Counted from the stretch's first letter, positions 8,347 through 17,397 are shown. The stretch is DNA of 64,000 bases from Streptoverticillium olivoreticuli subsp. olivoreticuli (GCF_003391135.1 NZ_CP031455.1:3627001-3691000), one strand, 5' to 3'. Numbers and translations: made by a program. The notes: generated from the letters alone by a model not told the origin.

Positions 8347-9811
8347 CCAATGCCGTTGCGTTACGGGCCTGCGGGTTGGGGTCTTGTGATGAGGATGGCT
8401 TGTGCGCCGGTGCGGGTGGGTTGTGGCCATGCATGGTGTTCAGCCCGTTTGAGCCGGTAGTTGGACATCTTGCGTTTCACGACGTGGGGCTGGCTGCGGA
8501 GCCGTCTGGCGGGCAGGAGCCGTTCGAGAAGGTCCTGCTCGAGCATCACCAAGGCCCGGACCAGGAGGTCAGGGGGAAAAACTGCCCGGCGTGACAGTCA
8601 CACTGCGGCGGGCGGAGCGCAGGGTTTCAGTGAAGGAGACCCGGTCGGGGTCCAGGCCACGGGTGGCAGCCGTTCTCAGCATGAGTTCGCGCAGGGCATG
8701 GTGAACCAGCAGATGTGCCCAGATCTGCTGACGGACGCCATCGGGGGTTTTACTGCTGAGTACGACACGTGCGCCGCGCTGATGGGTCTTGAGCTCGGCG
8801 AAGACGGACTCGGCCTCCCAGCGTTCGCGGTAGAGCGCGGCCAGCTGCCGGGCCGGATGGCGTCGGGCGTCCAGCAAAGTGGTGACCAGACGGTAGTTGT
8901 CAGCGGCGTCCTTACTGACCTGGTCCTTGAGCTGGTAGGCCAGGACCCGGACAGTGACCGGCTCGTGCCGGGCGGGGCCGCTGCTTGCCCGGATCTGTGA
9001 GAGCCACGACCCGTCCCGGAACTGTTTGATGACCGGCAGGACGCGGTTGGCGGGCACTCGCCACAGCAGATCGGCGCCGGTGGCGGTGAAGGCCTGCCAC
9101 AACGGGACGCCGAGGAACTCACGGTCGGCCAGGACGAGCTGACCCTGGCCGCAAGAACGGGGCAGGCGGCCGGCCAGGGTGACCTCCCCGGTGCGGCAGC
9201 CGGCGAGTTCCGCGTCCAGCACCGCATGGCTGCCGACCTCCGCCAAAGCAGCCATCCGCACCTGCGGAAACGCGCTCCTGCCCGGCCCGCGGCCGTTGCC
9301 CGGACGTCCGAACGCGGCCTCGTTGGCTTCGCTGTCCGCGACGTCCCAGCAGGTCCCGTCCACCGCCAGCAGCCGCAACCCGCGCCAGAATGCGCCGGGT
9401 GTCGCCTCAGTGGCCATCGGCTTCGCTGTCGTGGCGAACAGCACCCGCAGCGGCTCACAGCCCAGCCGCTGCCGGGCCCGAAACAGCGAGGACTTCGCCG
9501 GCACGCGCCAGTCTCCCAGCAGCCCCTGGCCCCGCAGGCCCTCCACCAGGTGCCGCATCACTTCCAGATACGGAGCTGGAGAGAACAGCGCCAGCCCCAG
9601 CACGAAGTACACCACCAGCCGCGCGGGAAGCAGCCGCTTGCGTTGCTCCCCGCACCCGCAAGCCGCGACCACCCGATCCACCAACCCCGGTGGATACACC
9701 CAGGTCAACAGCCCCAGGCCCGATAACTCCGAAACGCGCACAGACACCCGAACCACCCCCTGGGACCACTACCCAGGAACCTACGCCCGAGGCCTAAAAC
9801 AACGGCATTGG
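8347..9811 (-). mobile_element. Complete IS4-family insertion sequence, 1465 bp
   Basis: The ends begin CCAATGCCGTTG on both strands (8347-8358 and the complement of 9800-9811), a perfect 12-bp terminal inverted repeat with weaker similarity inside. Flanking 8-bp direct repeats (CCTTAGCC) show a transposition event. One transposase gene fills most of the element on the - strand. It landed between the cupredoxin and cupin-like genes and interrupts no recognisable coding sequence. Intact ends, duplication and transposase suggest recent arrival. Confidence 0.88.
8569..9756 (-). CDS. IS4-family DDE transposase
   Basis: 395 residues. The RNase-H-like catalytic core is visible: first Asp in LLAVDGTCWDVAD (about 130), second Asp in LVLADREFLG (about 210), and the Glu in the IS4-typical Y-(2)-R-(3)-E-(6)-K arrangement YRERWEAESVFAELK (about 310-325). 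The N-terminal domain (about 15-100) is the IS4 DNA-binding region. No frameshift or internal stop is seen, so the enzyme should be active. Confidence 0.9.
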   Translation of the reverse strand: MVRVSVRVSELSGLGLLTWVYPPGLVDRVVAACGCGEQRKRLLPARLVVYFVLGLALFSPAPYLEVMRHLVEGLRGQGLLGDWRVPAKSSLFRARQRLGCEPLRVLFATTAKPMATEATPGAFWRGLRLLAVDGTCWDVADSEANEAAFGRPGNGRGPGRSAFPQVRMAALAEVGSHAVLDAELAGCRTGEVTLAGRLPRSCGQGQLVLADREFLGVPLWQAFTATGADLLWRVPANRVLPVIKQFRDGSWLSQIRASSGPARHEPVTVRVLAYQLKDQVSKDAADNYRLVTTLLDARRHPARQLAALYRERWEAESVFAELKTHQRGARVVLSSKTPDGVRQQIWAHLLVHHALRELMLRTAATRGLDPDRVSFTETLRSARRSVTVTPGSFSP

Positions 9812-9819
9812 CCTTAGCC
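9812..9819. repeat. Right target-site duplication of the IS4-type element
   Basis: Exact copy of the 8-bp sequence CCTTAGCC found at 8339-8346. Confidence 0.8.
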
Positions 9820-9830
9820 CGGCCGCCCTC

Positions 9831-10475
9831 CTAGGCTGTGGTGTGCTGGGGGTTGATCCGGTAGAGCCGGGCGCGGAACCGGTCGCGCTCAGCCTTGTCG
9901 CGCTGGACCGGGACGTGGTCGCCGGTGTGCAGATCCAGGTGACCCCATACGCCCTGGTGGGCCTCGTCGTGGATCCAGCGGCCGCAGATCATCACCGACA
10001 CGGTTCGGCCAGGGTCCGCGATCGCGGTCACCTCGTGGTAGTCGCGGGCGAAGATCCTGTTCACCGAGCCGGGGACGTTGAGCACGCCTCCCTGCTCGAC
10101 GAGCAGGCCGGAGGCGCTGCGGTGCCAATGGTTGTCTTCGTATCCGCCGAGCACCGGGTGAGCCTCCATGACCTCCCATGGATGGGTGTGGGGCTTCGAG
10201 GTCTCCGCGCTCCGCAGGTCCGGCCGGTACCAAACATTGATCTTGATCGTGAGGTCGGCTGACTGAGTCACGATCAGCTCCGCCTTATAGCCAAGCGGCA
10301 CACCGGCGTCATCGTCATCCGGGCCCGGCACGAGCCACCATCGGGCCGCGTCGGCGAACATCTCCCAGGTGAGTGTGGGCTGATCGGGCGCATGCGCAGC
10401 GAGGCCCTCAGCCGCGGCCCCGTACAGCTCCTCGTCCAGCTCGAGACCGGGGATGATCTCTTCCGTAGTGGCCAC
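9831..10475 (-). CDS. Cupin-like protein of unknown function
   Basis: 214 residues. A beta-rich core carries the histidine cluster HTHPWEV (about 97-103) and DNHWHR (about 114-119), then the segment ARDYHEVTAIADPGRTVSVM (about 145-164), which fits the two conserved motifs of a small cupin barrel with a possible metal site. Several cupin families share this layout, so substrate and reaction are unknown. A TGGAAA-containing palindrome lies about 90 bases upstream. The IS element sits just beyond its 3' end. Confidence 0.65.
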   Translation of the reverse strand: MATTEEIIPGLELDEELYGAAAEGLAAHAPDQPTLTWEMFADAARWWLVPGPDDDDAGVPLGYKAELIVTQSADLTIKINVWYRPDLRSAETSKPHTHPWEVMEAHPVLGGYEDNHWHRSASGLLVEQGGVLNVPGSVNRIFARDYHEVTAIADPGRTVSVMICGRWIHDEAHQGVWGHLDLHTGDHVPVQRDKAERDRFRARLYRINPQHTTA

Positions 10476-10560
10476 TTCTTCTCCAACTCTCTCGCCAACA
10501 CCGGGGACCAGCTCACCACCACGATGCCGCCCCGGCCTCCGCCAGGGAAGCCGGTTTGCG

Positions 10561-10596
10561 TTTCCAATTCGACTGGAAATCTTAAGAACCTGGAAA
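10561..10596. promoter_or_regulatory. TGGAAA operator-like palindrome plus extra half site
   Basis: TTTCCA (10561-10566) and TGGAAA (10574-10579) form an inverted repeat with a 7-base spacer, and a further TGGAAA lies at 10591-10596. The patch is AT-rich against its surroundings and lies upstream of the - strand cupin-like gene. This is a candidate repressor site. The rest of 10476-10734 shows nothing else. Confidence 0.35.
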
Positions 10597-10734
10597 CAAT
10601 GCTGAACTGGTCGTCTGCGCCGACGCCCATCGATATTCGGTTAGTTCAGAGAAGCCATTCCGCTCAGGGGTCCTCATGGACGGGTACCAGGAGGACCGTC
10701 CCCACCGGTGCAGTGGCTCTCAGTCCACAAGTGA

Positions 10735-11616
10735 CTAAACGAACCAGGCGGGCCACGGGTCGGCGTGCTCCGGCATGCTGGAGGAGGCCACCCGGAACTC
10801 TCCCTGAACGGTGACACTTCCGGAGGCTCCGCCCGGCACGCGGGTGTCGCCTTCGGGGTAGACGCACTGGGCGAGGGCATTACGGATATGCGGCCCGCTG
10901 AGCGTGGGCTGGGTGAAGGTGTGACCGTTGGCGCACGTGCAGGTGGCGTCCGGGCCGTCGACCAGCAGCGTCCCGCCCTCCAGCGCGTTGCACGTGGGGC
11001 AGCGGACCGAGATGGACGCGGCGGAGGCCCCGCCATAGCGGACAGTCCGTACCCAGCTGGTGACAGTGATCCGGATCGGTCCGGTCGGCTCCGGAGCCTC
11101 GGGCAAGAGCATCGCACGGTCCGCATCGAGCCCGGCCATGAGCTCCCGGAGGCGCTGCACCGCGCAGCTCATTTCCGAGGGCCCTGGTTCCCAGTCGCTC
11201 GTCTCCACCTCCGGGTGCCACACGTGGACGAGGCCCCGGTAGACCCGCCAGACCGGTGTCTCGTGGAGGTCCGGGCCCGACCTGACCTGTCCGGTGGCTG
11301 TGAGCGCATCCTTCATTCGCTGTTGCAGCTCGTAGGGCTCTGGAGTGTGGGGCTGCTCCTGGTGCTCCAGAGCCTCCTTCACCACCTCGACAGGCACATC
11401 GGCCGGTGGCTGCTGGCGCTCGTGGGCGAGCGTGTACAGCGCCAGGGCCAGCGTGCCGAGCAACGAGCCCTGTCCGCGGAGGTTGTCCCAGCCGGGTGTC
11501 AGGAGCTGCGCGGCGCGGGCGACGGCCTCGCGCCACGGCTGCGGGGCTGAGGAGGCGACGAGGTAGCCCATCGCGTCCGGCAGCGTCCGCCCGGTCGGCT
11601 CGGTGTCGTGTGTCAC
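10735..11616 (-). CDS. Orphan protein with C-terminal Cys-pair segment
   Basis: 293 residues, no recognised family. The N-terminus (WREAVARAAQLLTPGW, then ALALYTLAHERQQ) is helical. The C-terminal third carries CPTCNALEGGTLLVDGPDATC followed by CANGHTF, a CxxC...CxC layout that could bind zinc. It is the third gene of a - strand operon (EEP enzyme, frameshifted paralogue, this gene) and is 50 bases from its paralogue. Alignment of the two helps define the frameshift in the neighbour. Function unknown. Confidence 0.65.
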   Translation of the reverse strand: MTHDTEPTGRTLPDAMGYLVASSAPQPWREAVARAAQLLTPGWDNLRGQGSLLGTLALALYTLAHERQQPPADVPVEVVKEALEHQEQPHTPEPYELQQRMKDALTATGQVRSGPDLHETPVWRVYRGLVHVWHPEVETSDWEPGPSEMSCAVQRLRELMAGLDADRAMLLPEAPEPTGPIRITVTSWVRTVRYGGASAASISVRCPTCNALEGGTLLVDGPDATCTCANGHTFTQPTLSGPHIRNALAQCVYPEGDTRVPGGASGSVTVQGEFRVASSSMPEHADPWPAWFV

Positions 11617-11666
11617 GGGAATGCTCCTAGGAGATGGTGCTGATGGTGGTCTCCGGGGCCAAAACT

Positions 11667-12484
11667 TTACGGACGCGCGGTTCGTGCTGGGTGGAACTTG
11701 GCGGGGTCAGCGTCTGCGGGCAGATGAGCGTCGGCAACGTGCAGCTGTTCGGGGACGTTGTCGCCTGCCTGAGTTCGGGCGATGGCCTGCCGCACGTGCC
11801 CGCTGCCCCGGCCGCCACTGGACGCTGAGGTGCCCTGCGCGCAGGTGTAGGCGACCTGGTCGCCGTCGACCGCGAGCTGGCTGCGCTCGTCCTCGCTAAC
11901 GATCAACACTTGGCCGGTCGTTATGACGTACACGGGCCTGCAGGCTTGGGGGCGGGCGGCAGCGCGGCAACCGTCTCCTCGTCGAGCGCGCCGAGCACCT
12001 GCGTCAGCCAGGCCGCGGCGAAGCGGAGGTCGGAAGGCCCCGGGACGCTGCCGCCCATACCGAAGGGAACGTCTACGGCGCCGAGGGGAGTGTTCACGAC
12101 CGGAGGCGCATCTCGGTGGAGCATGCGAGCAGCGACCCGGCACATGACGTGGTCCGCGTCGTGGACCCGGTGGCCGGCCGCGCTCAGCCCCTCGGTGATC
12201 AGCTTCTTGATGGTGAACGGCTCGTCGTTGACGTCGAGGCCGCCGTCCAACACGTCGCGCAGCGCGCTCACGGGGACTGCGGCCGGCTCCTGGCTCTGGG
12301 TGTGGTGCAGGGCGTACAGGATGAGCGCGAGCGAGGCGAGGCCGCCACCGGGTGCCCGCTCCACGGGGCCGGTGGGCCAGCGCGGGGCGAGGAGCTGGGC
12401 CGCGCGGTCGACGGAGGCACGCCACTGCGGCGGGGCGCCCGTGGGCAGCAGGTCGCCCATGGTCTGGGGCAGCGTGGTGGTCAT
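11667..12484 (-). pseudogene. Frameshifted paralogue of the adjacent orphan gene
   Basis: The start ATG at 12484 overlaps the EEP stop (ATGA). The protein begins like its neighbour (QWRASVDRAAQLLAPRW). At about base 11932 the frame runs into a stop (PKPAGPCTS*), while the next frame continues with VYVITTGQVLIVSEDERSQL to a stop at 11667. The paralogue reads PEPTGPIRITVTSW at the equivalent point, so one base is missing in the GGCCC run. Restored length would be about 276 residues. The final Cys cluster of the paralogue is not conserved here. This may be decay or a sequencing error. Confidence 0.65.
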
Positions 12485-13368
12485 CGGTAGCTCCATGCGT
12501 CGCTGGTCGTGGAGATCTTGGTGAGGTCGAGCTTCACCCAGATACCCCGGTGGTCAGATCCGGTGTCGCTGACGCCGTAGTCGGTGATGCAGGGCACGAG
12601 AGGGTCGCTGACGAGGATCCAGTCGATCCGGTCGTCTCTGCCGGTGCGGGTCAGCAGGTTCACATCGCCGGACTCCTTGTAGAGGTGCCAGGACACGTCG
12701 GTGAACCCCTTGGCGGCGATCCTCCAGGCCACGCTGCGGTCCGGTGCCGGGGGCCCGGGGTTCTCAGGGTCGATCACGATCAGGCGGGAGCCGCGATTGT
12801 AGGGGCGCATCCGCTCGTACGCAGGCTCGGGCCCGGCGACGGGCGGGAAGTTGAAGTCGCCTCCGAGGATGGCGAAGCCGCCTCCGGTGCGGTGAACCCG
12901 ACTGCCCATGAAGCTGACTTCACTGGCGGCGCGTACGGGGTCGTAAGGGGTGAGGTGGACGCTGCCGGCCACGAGGGGGGCGGGGAGGCAGGGCAGGTTC
13001 CAGCCGACCGCTTCGAATCCGTGGTGGGTTTCGTGGGCGGAGAAGTCGTGGTTGAGGTAGGTGCGGCGGCCCATGGTGTCGCGCCGGTACAGGGTGACGG
13101 GGCCGAGGCCGGAGGGGCTGGGGGCGAGGAGGCCGTCCATGTCGAGGTCGTATTCGGCCCGGGTCAGGCGGGCGTGGCCGTCGGCGGACCATCCCTCCGC
13201 TTCTTGCCCGAGGAGGATGTCGGGGCGGACAGCGTTGATGGCTGCCGCGAGCTGCGGCCACCTGTCCTCGATCGCGCCGTCGGTGTGCTTCCAGCCGCCT
13301 CGCCCGAGATTCTGCGACATCACCGTGATCTGCACCAGCGCCCCCTGCGGCTCGTGTTCGAGCGCCAC
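12481..13368 (-). CDS. Endonuclease/exonuclease/phosphatase (EEP) family enzyme
   Basis: 295 residues. EEP active-site landmarks appear in order: MSQNLGRGG (about 17-25), the Glu in LLGQEAEG (about 52-59), GGDFNFPP (about 168-175), DRIDWILVS (about 244-252) and SDHRGIWV (about 269-276). The family includes Mg2+-dependent nucleases and phosphodiesterases; the substrate cannot be told. There is no signal peptide, so it probably acts in the cytoplasm. First gene of a three-gene - strand operon. GTG at 13368 is taken as start, but the GTG at 13332 with its GGGGG box is equally plausible. Confidence 0.8.
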   Translation of the reverse strand: MALEHEPQGALVQITVMSQNLGRGGWKHTDGAIEDRWPQLAAAINAVRPDILLGQEAEGWSADGHARLTRAEYDLDMDGLLAPSPSGLGPVTLYRRDTMGRRTYLNHDFSAHETHHGFEAVGWNLPCLPAPLVAGSVHLTPYDPVRAASEVSFMGSRVHRTGGGFAILGGDFNFPPVAGPEPAYERMRPYNRGSRLIVIDPENPGPPAPDRSVAWRIAAKGFTDVSWHLYKESGDVNLLTRTGRDDRIDWILVSDPLVPCITDYGVSDTGSDHRGIWVKLDLTKISTTSDAWSYR

Positions 13369-13584
13369 CGTAGAAGGTTCTGCCGCGTGCTGGCGGGGGA
13401 TCTCGAAGACCGGTGGTGATGATGGCCGGATTCATGCGCTTGAGAGCCGGGCATGCAAGCGGTGCGGCCCTGGAAACCCGACTGCCCCGCGCCGTCGGGA
13501 CGCGGGGCAGTGGCAAGTGCAGCCAGCACTGGGGTTGATGTCTCCCACCGTACGTGCCGCCACTGACAATCCGGCACGGCACGG

Positions 13585-13734
13585 TTAGGACGCATACGAC
13601 GGCTCTCCGACGACGGACGTCAATCCAGCCTCGACGTCCAGCAGCCCGGTCAGCTCACCCAGCAGTACGCAGTACCGCTCGCCCAGCCAACGCATCACGA
13701 CTTCGCCATCCAGTTCCTGGCTTACTTCGTTCAC
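13585..13734 (-). CDS. 49-residue protein of unknown function
   Basis: A short gene starts at GTG 13734, with GAAGGGA just upstream as ribosome site. It encodes 49 residues beginning MNEVSQELDGEVVMRWLGER, then YCVLLGELTGLLDVE and ending SYAS. The composition is acidic and amphipathic, unlike random GC-rich reading frames. It sits upstream of the EEP operon on the same strand, 216 bases away. Function unknown. Confidence 0.5.
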   Translation of the reverse strand: MNEVSQELDGEVVMRWLGERYCVLLGELTGLLDVEAGLTSVVGEPSYAS

Positions 13735-13971
13735 GGCACGTCCCTTCGCAGAAGTCCTTGTAGGTAAGAGGCTGGAGAGGGCCGCAGCGTGAACCGCGCG
13801 GCCGAAGAATCTCCGCTCCGGGCGCGACCGACCGGACGACTCACCGGATACGCCCTTGAGGCCGGACGCGGAGCGTCGGTTCCGGACACCTTGTTCTGGA
13901 ACTGGCGGACGTGCCGCCCCCGGTCTCTCTAGACTCCGGCACTACGGCGTGTGAAGGGACGAGGGAGCGTC

Positions 13972-14664
13972 ATGCCAATGGTGGTGGGGTTCCGGCTGGG
14001 CAAGGACTCGACGGGGTACCAGCTGACAGCCATAGCATCCGAGACGGGCCGGATCCACACCAACCACGGGCTCTACGGGCGACCCGGCCGCACCGAGCGC
14101 GCCAGTAATCCCACCGAACCGAACGCCGCCCACAGGGCCATCGCGTCGTTGCGCGAGCTGCATGCCAAGAAGCTCCGCCAGGGGTACGCGCGGACGCTCA
14201 TCGCCCCGTCGGTCGTGCGGCTGGACGTCGCCGAGGTCGTGCCGACGGAGCGGTGGGGCCGAGAGGCGCCTTCGCCGGAGCTGGTGGAGGCGTTCGTGGC
14301 CGCCGCGCCTGCCAAGCCGTCCGAGGCCGGCTTGGAGGACGCGATCCGGTCCTTCTACAAGGCGATCGGTTCCCCGGCGCGCCCCGAGCATTTCGAGCGG
14401 CTGGCTCGTACTGGCGGGGCGCCGGCTCCGTTGCCTCCGCAGACTGCCGCGCTCCTGCGGCTGCTCGCCCACGGTGATGTGGTGGCGTCGCCCGCACGAG
14501 CCGCTGTGGGGTACACGGTGAGCGCCGAGGCGGTACGGCTTCGTGTCGGGCGAGCCGGTGAGGACCTGGATCACGCGGCGGTCGTGGAGCTCCAGGCGGC
14601 GTTGTCGGCGTGGCTGCGGCTCAACCCGCGCCCCCGAAAACTGTCGCATAAAGGAAAACTGTAG
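13972..14664 (+). CDS. Hypothetical protein with C-terminal helical domain
   Basis: 230 residues from ATG 13972 with GAGGGAG 5 bases upstream. No recognised family. The N-terminus (VVGFRLGKDSTGYQLTAIAS) is a small beta unit and the C-terminal part (about 150-220) is helical and weakly LuxR-like (LPPQTAALLRLLAHGDVVAS). It returns to the + strand just before the lysis genes and may be phage-derived. Role unknown. Confidence 0.6.
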   Translation: MPMVVGFRLGKDSTGYQLTAIASETGRIHTNHGLYGRPGRTERASNPTEPNAAHRAIASLRELHAKKLRQGYARTLIAPSVVRLDVAEVVPTERWGREAPSPELVEAFVAAAPAKPSEAGLEDAIRSFYKAIGSPARPEHFERLARTGGAPAPLPPQTAALLRLLAHGDVVASPARAAVGYTVSAEAVRLRVGRAGEDLDHAAVVELQAALSAWLRLNPRPRKLSHKGKL

Positions 14665-14762
14665 AAAACGACGCCATCGCGGCCCTTGCCGACGGCCTTC
14701 GACGGCCCGCCGTCGGGTGTCCGTACGATCGTGTTCGGGCGCGGGGCTGCTGGAGGATTGCG

Positions 14763-15122
14763 GTGTCTGTGCCGCCGGGCGCCGAGCCCACGCTGTGGGA
14801 GCTGCACCGTGCCGTGTCGCAGCTGCGCGAGGACCTGCGCGGTGATCTGGCGCAGCTGGCGACCCGCTTGGACCAGGTGGTCACGGAGGACGTGTACCGG
14901 GCGGATCAGCGGGCGGTGGAGCAGCGGATCAGCCAGGTGGAGGCGGGGCTGGTGCATCTGCGTGGGGATCACGAGCAGATGGCGGAGCGGGCTGGTCAGC
15001 AGCGGCGCGAGGACCAGGAGCATGCGGCGGCGACCCGCAGGTTGGTGATCTCGTCGTTCGTGGCGCCGCTGCTGGTGATGGTGTTGCAGTTGTGGTTGGC
15101 GTCGAAGGGCACCGCTTCCTGA
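14763..15122 (+). CDS. Coiled-coil protein with C-terminal membrane helix (lysis cassette)
   Basis: 119 residues. A long heptad-like region (about 10-88: TLWELHRAVSQLREDLRGDL and on) is followed by one membrane segment (about 90-112: VISSFVAPLLVMVLQLWLA). Small coiled-coil plus membrane proteins of this type sit directly before the endolysin in many actinophages and are thought to help holin function. GTG 14763 is the natural start. Confidence 0.65.
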   Translation: MSVPPGAEPTLWELHRAVSQLREDLRGDLAQLATRLDQVVTEDVYRADQRAVEQRISQVEAGLVHLRGDHEQMAERAGQQRREDQEHAAATRRLVISSFVAPLLVMVLQLWLASKGTAS

Positions 15123-15191
15123 GCCTCCGGCCGGGGTGTGGGGTTGGGTGACGCAGACTGGTGGTGGGCGCGGGGAGTTTGGGAGCGCCAG

Positions 15192-16088
15192 GTGGCGACA
15201 CCACTGAATCCGGACCGTCTCGTGGAGGCGCTGCGCGCGGAGGGTGTGCACGTTGTTGAGCGTTCCGGTTGGCGGACGCACAACAGGAACCACAAGGGCG
15301 CGTGGGGCCCTGTGAACGGTGTGATCGTGCATCACACGGTGACGAGCGGCACGAACGCGTCGATCAGCATCTGCGAGAACGGGTACTCGGAGCTTCCGGG
15401 TCCGCTGTGCCATGCCGTGATCGACAAGGACGGCACCGTCTACCTGATCGCGAACGGCCGCGCGAATCACGCGGGCCGGGGCGACGGTGATGTTCTGCGG
15501 GCGGTGATCGCGGAGAAGGCGCTGCCGGAGCCCAACGACGACGACACCGACGGCAATGTCCACTTCTACGGCTTCGAGTGCGTCAACCTCGGCGACGGCC
15601 ACGACGCCTGGCCGGCGGCGCAGCTGGATGCGATCGAGCGGGCGTCGGCGGCGATCTGCCGGGCGCACGGCTGGGGTGCGGGCAGCGTCATCGGCCACAA
15701 GGAGTGGACGAGCAACAAGATCGACCCGGTCGGGTTCACGATGCGGGACATGCGAGCGCGGGTCGCGAAGCGGCTCGGCGGGAAGCCGTCCGGCCCCGTC
15801 GACCGTGACAAGCCGACTCCCGGGAAGCCGTACACGCCGCCGCCGTTCCCCGACGGTCTGGCCCCGAACAAGAGCACTCCTTCGGCGAAGCCGCTCCAGG
15901 AGGCGCTGAAGCGCACCGGGTGGCTCGACCCGTCGATTCCGCTGTCCGACAACTACGGCCCGGCCACGCAGGCGGCCGTCGCGGGTTTCAACCGCAAGCA
16001 CAACCTGTTCACCACGGGCCAGCCCAATGACCCGGCCATCGGCCGACGGGGCTGGGACCTGCTCCACAAGCTCGCCTACGGAAGCTGA
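15192..16088 (+). CDS. Endolysin: N-acetylmuramoyl-L-alanine amidase with peptidoglycan-binding domain
   Basis: About 298 residues from GTG 15192 (GGGAG 6 bases upstream). The amidase_2 domain (about 15-190) shows zinc-ligand histidines in VIVHHTVTSG and at GHKEWTSNKIDP, and the central FYGFECVNLGDG strand. A proline-rich linker (about 195-225) leads to a C-terminal peptidoglycan-binding-1-like domain (about 226-298: LQEALKRTGWLDP, YGPATQAAVAGFN). It would cut the bond between muramic acid and the stem peptide at the end of infection. No signal peptide is seen, so export depends on the holin. A longer product from an upstream start is possible. Confidence 0.88.
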   Translation: MATPLNPDRLVEALRAEGVHVVERSGWRTHNRNHKGAWGPVNGVIVHHTVTSGTNASISICENGYSELPGPLCHAVIDKDGTVYLIANGRANHAGRGDGDVLRAVIAEKALPEPNDDDTDGNVHFYGFECVNLGDGHDAWPAAQLDAIERASAAICRAHGWGAGSVIGHKEWTSNKIDPVGFTMRDMRARVAKRLGGKPSGPVDRDKPTPGKPYTPPPFPDGLAPNKSTPSAKPLQEALKRTGWLDPSIPLSDNYGPATQAAVAGFNRKHNLFTTGQPNDPAIGRRGWDLLHKLAYGS

Positions 16089-16098
16089 GAAGAAGATC

Positions 16099-16317
16099 AT
16101 GGGATTCATTCAGGCGCACAGTGCCCGTCTGTACGCCATCGTCGCTGCGGCGGTGGCCCTGGTCGCCCACTACGTGGATGGTCTGCCGCAGGCCCTGATC
16201 CTGGGGCTGGCCGCCGCCGTCCTGGGTACGGGCGAGGTCGTCCAGCGCGTTGAGGACGCGAAGACGAAGGCCGCGGCGGTAGCCTCTCCGGCACTGCCGC
16301 CCGAAGCGGTCGAGTAA
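16099..16317 (+). CDS. Holin-like small membrane protein
   Basis: 72 residues with AGAAGA before ATG 16099. Two closely spaced hydrophobic stretches (about 11-27 and 32-48: LYAIVAAAVALVAHY, ALILGLAAAVLGTGEVVQ) and a charged C-terminal tail fit a class II-like holin. It follows the endolysin by 10 bases and ends just before a strong terminator, the normal end of a lysis cassette. Confidence 0.75.
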   Translation: MGFIQAHSARLYAIVAAAVALVAHYVDGLPQALILGLAAAVLGTGEVVQRVEDAKTKAAAVASPALPPEAVE

Positions 16318-16320
16318 GCG

Positions 16321-16359
16321 ACAGGCCCCCGCGACCCCCGAGTGTTCGCGGGGGCCTGT
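16321..16359 (+). terminator. Strong terminator after the lysis cassette
   Basis: Perfect 13-bp stem ACAGGCCCCCGCG / CGCGGGGGCCTGT with a 13-base loop, directly after the holin stop. Confidence 0.85.
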
Positions 16360-16451
16360 TCGTCACCGGCCGGCGGCCGTCTCCGTGCCGCACGTCACCC
16401 GCGCAGCGCACTGCGCGAACTGAAGTCCGTCCGTCGTACCGCCATCTTCGA

Positions 16452-16484
16452 AGAGCCCGAGCAGCCCTGTGCTGCTCGGGCTCT
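16452..16484 (+). terminator. Second GC-rich hairpin
   Basis: Perfect 14-bp stem AGAGCCCGAGCAGC / GCTGCTCGGGCTCT with a 5-base loop, 93 bases beyond the first. It lies just upstream of the next gene and could be a second terminator or a leader hairpin. Confidence 0.65.
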
Positions 16485-16515
16485 CGTGCGTTCCCGAGAA
16501 CACGAGGAGAGAACC

Positions 16516-16899
16516 GTGAGCAGCACACCCCAGCATCAGGAGACCGGGCCCTGCAGAACGTCACCGAGTCGCTTAGTGGACCTGCTGACGCAGGTCCAGT
16601 CTCTGGCATTCAACGCGCAGCAGAACGCGCTGGCCCGCGCGCAACTTGCCTCACTCGATGCCTGGGAGCGGGCGACCAAGCTCGTTCAGGTCCTCGATCG
16701 TGTTCCTGACTCGCTACTGAAGCCGTTGAGCGCGGTTTCCGAAGCCCTTGACGGCTTGTTGGACTGTGCCCTCCCACTCACCTTGCTCATGGGGGCCAAG
16801 CGGGACCAGATGGTCGTTGCCCAGGCGCGGGCCGCGGACCAGCTCTACAGTGCGTATCGCACTGCCTGGGATGCGCTTCTCCTCGAGCGAGGGCGCTGA
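16516..16899 (+). CDS. Hypothetical helical protein
   Basis: 127 residues from GTG 16516 (AGGAGAG box). It is all-helical, with a hydrophobic stretch at about 76-92 (GLLDCALPLTLLMGAKRDQM) that is too short and polar for a sure membrane helix. No family recognised. It is the last + strand gene of the left block. Confidence 0.55.
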   Translation: MSSTPQHQETGPCRTSPSRLVDLLTQVQSLAFNAQQNALARAQLASLDAWERATKLVQVLDRVPDSLLKPLSAVSEALDGLLDCALPLTLLMGAKRDQMVVAQARAADQLYSAYRTAWDALLLERGR

Positions 16900-17044
16900 C
16901 CTCGCGTCCGGGCCGTGCACCTGCCCGGCCCGGACCACCTTCCTCAGGGAGCAGACGAGATACGGCCGGAGGGGATAACAGCGCGATCTTGAGCTGGTGA
17001 TTGGTGCCTTCGGTGGCAGTAGCCCAAGAGGACACGGTGACTGC

Positions 17045-17284
17045 TCAGAGCTCCGCCCCGTCTTCCCCGAGCTGCTTGTGGATCACCGCCGCGTGGTTGC
17101 GCAGAACCGTGGCCCACTCTTTCGGACGGCGAGCAACCGCGCTTCCACCGGTCATCAGGCTGAGCTGCTGTTCGCTCAGAGGGTGGTGCTGGTTGATCTC
17201 CGGGTCTACCAGGTCGGCGAGATCGGTCAGGATGCGCGCGATGTGGTTCGCGTCCCGAGCGGCGAGTTGTAGCGGGTCAGCCAT
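17045..17284 (-). CDS. Hypothetical 79-residue protein
   Basis: ATG 17284 follows AGGAG with good spacing. The product (MADPLQLAARDANHIARILT and on) is helical, and contains NQHHPLSEQQLSLMTGG. No family recognised. It is separated from the next - strand gene by 113 bases. Confidence 0.6.
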   Translation of the reverse strand: MADPLQLAARDANHIARILTDLADLVDPEINQHHPLSEQQLSLMTGGSAVARRPKEWATVLRNHAAVIHKQLGEDGAEL

Positions 17285-17397
17285 ACCAAGGCTCCTAACC
17301 GTCCAGCGGATTGGCGTGAGGTGCCGTCAGCCGGGGCCGTCGTCCCCGACGCGCCCGTCCCGGCTCTCTGCGGCTCAGTGTGTGTCTCGCGGAGATT

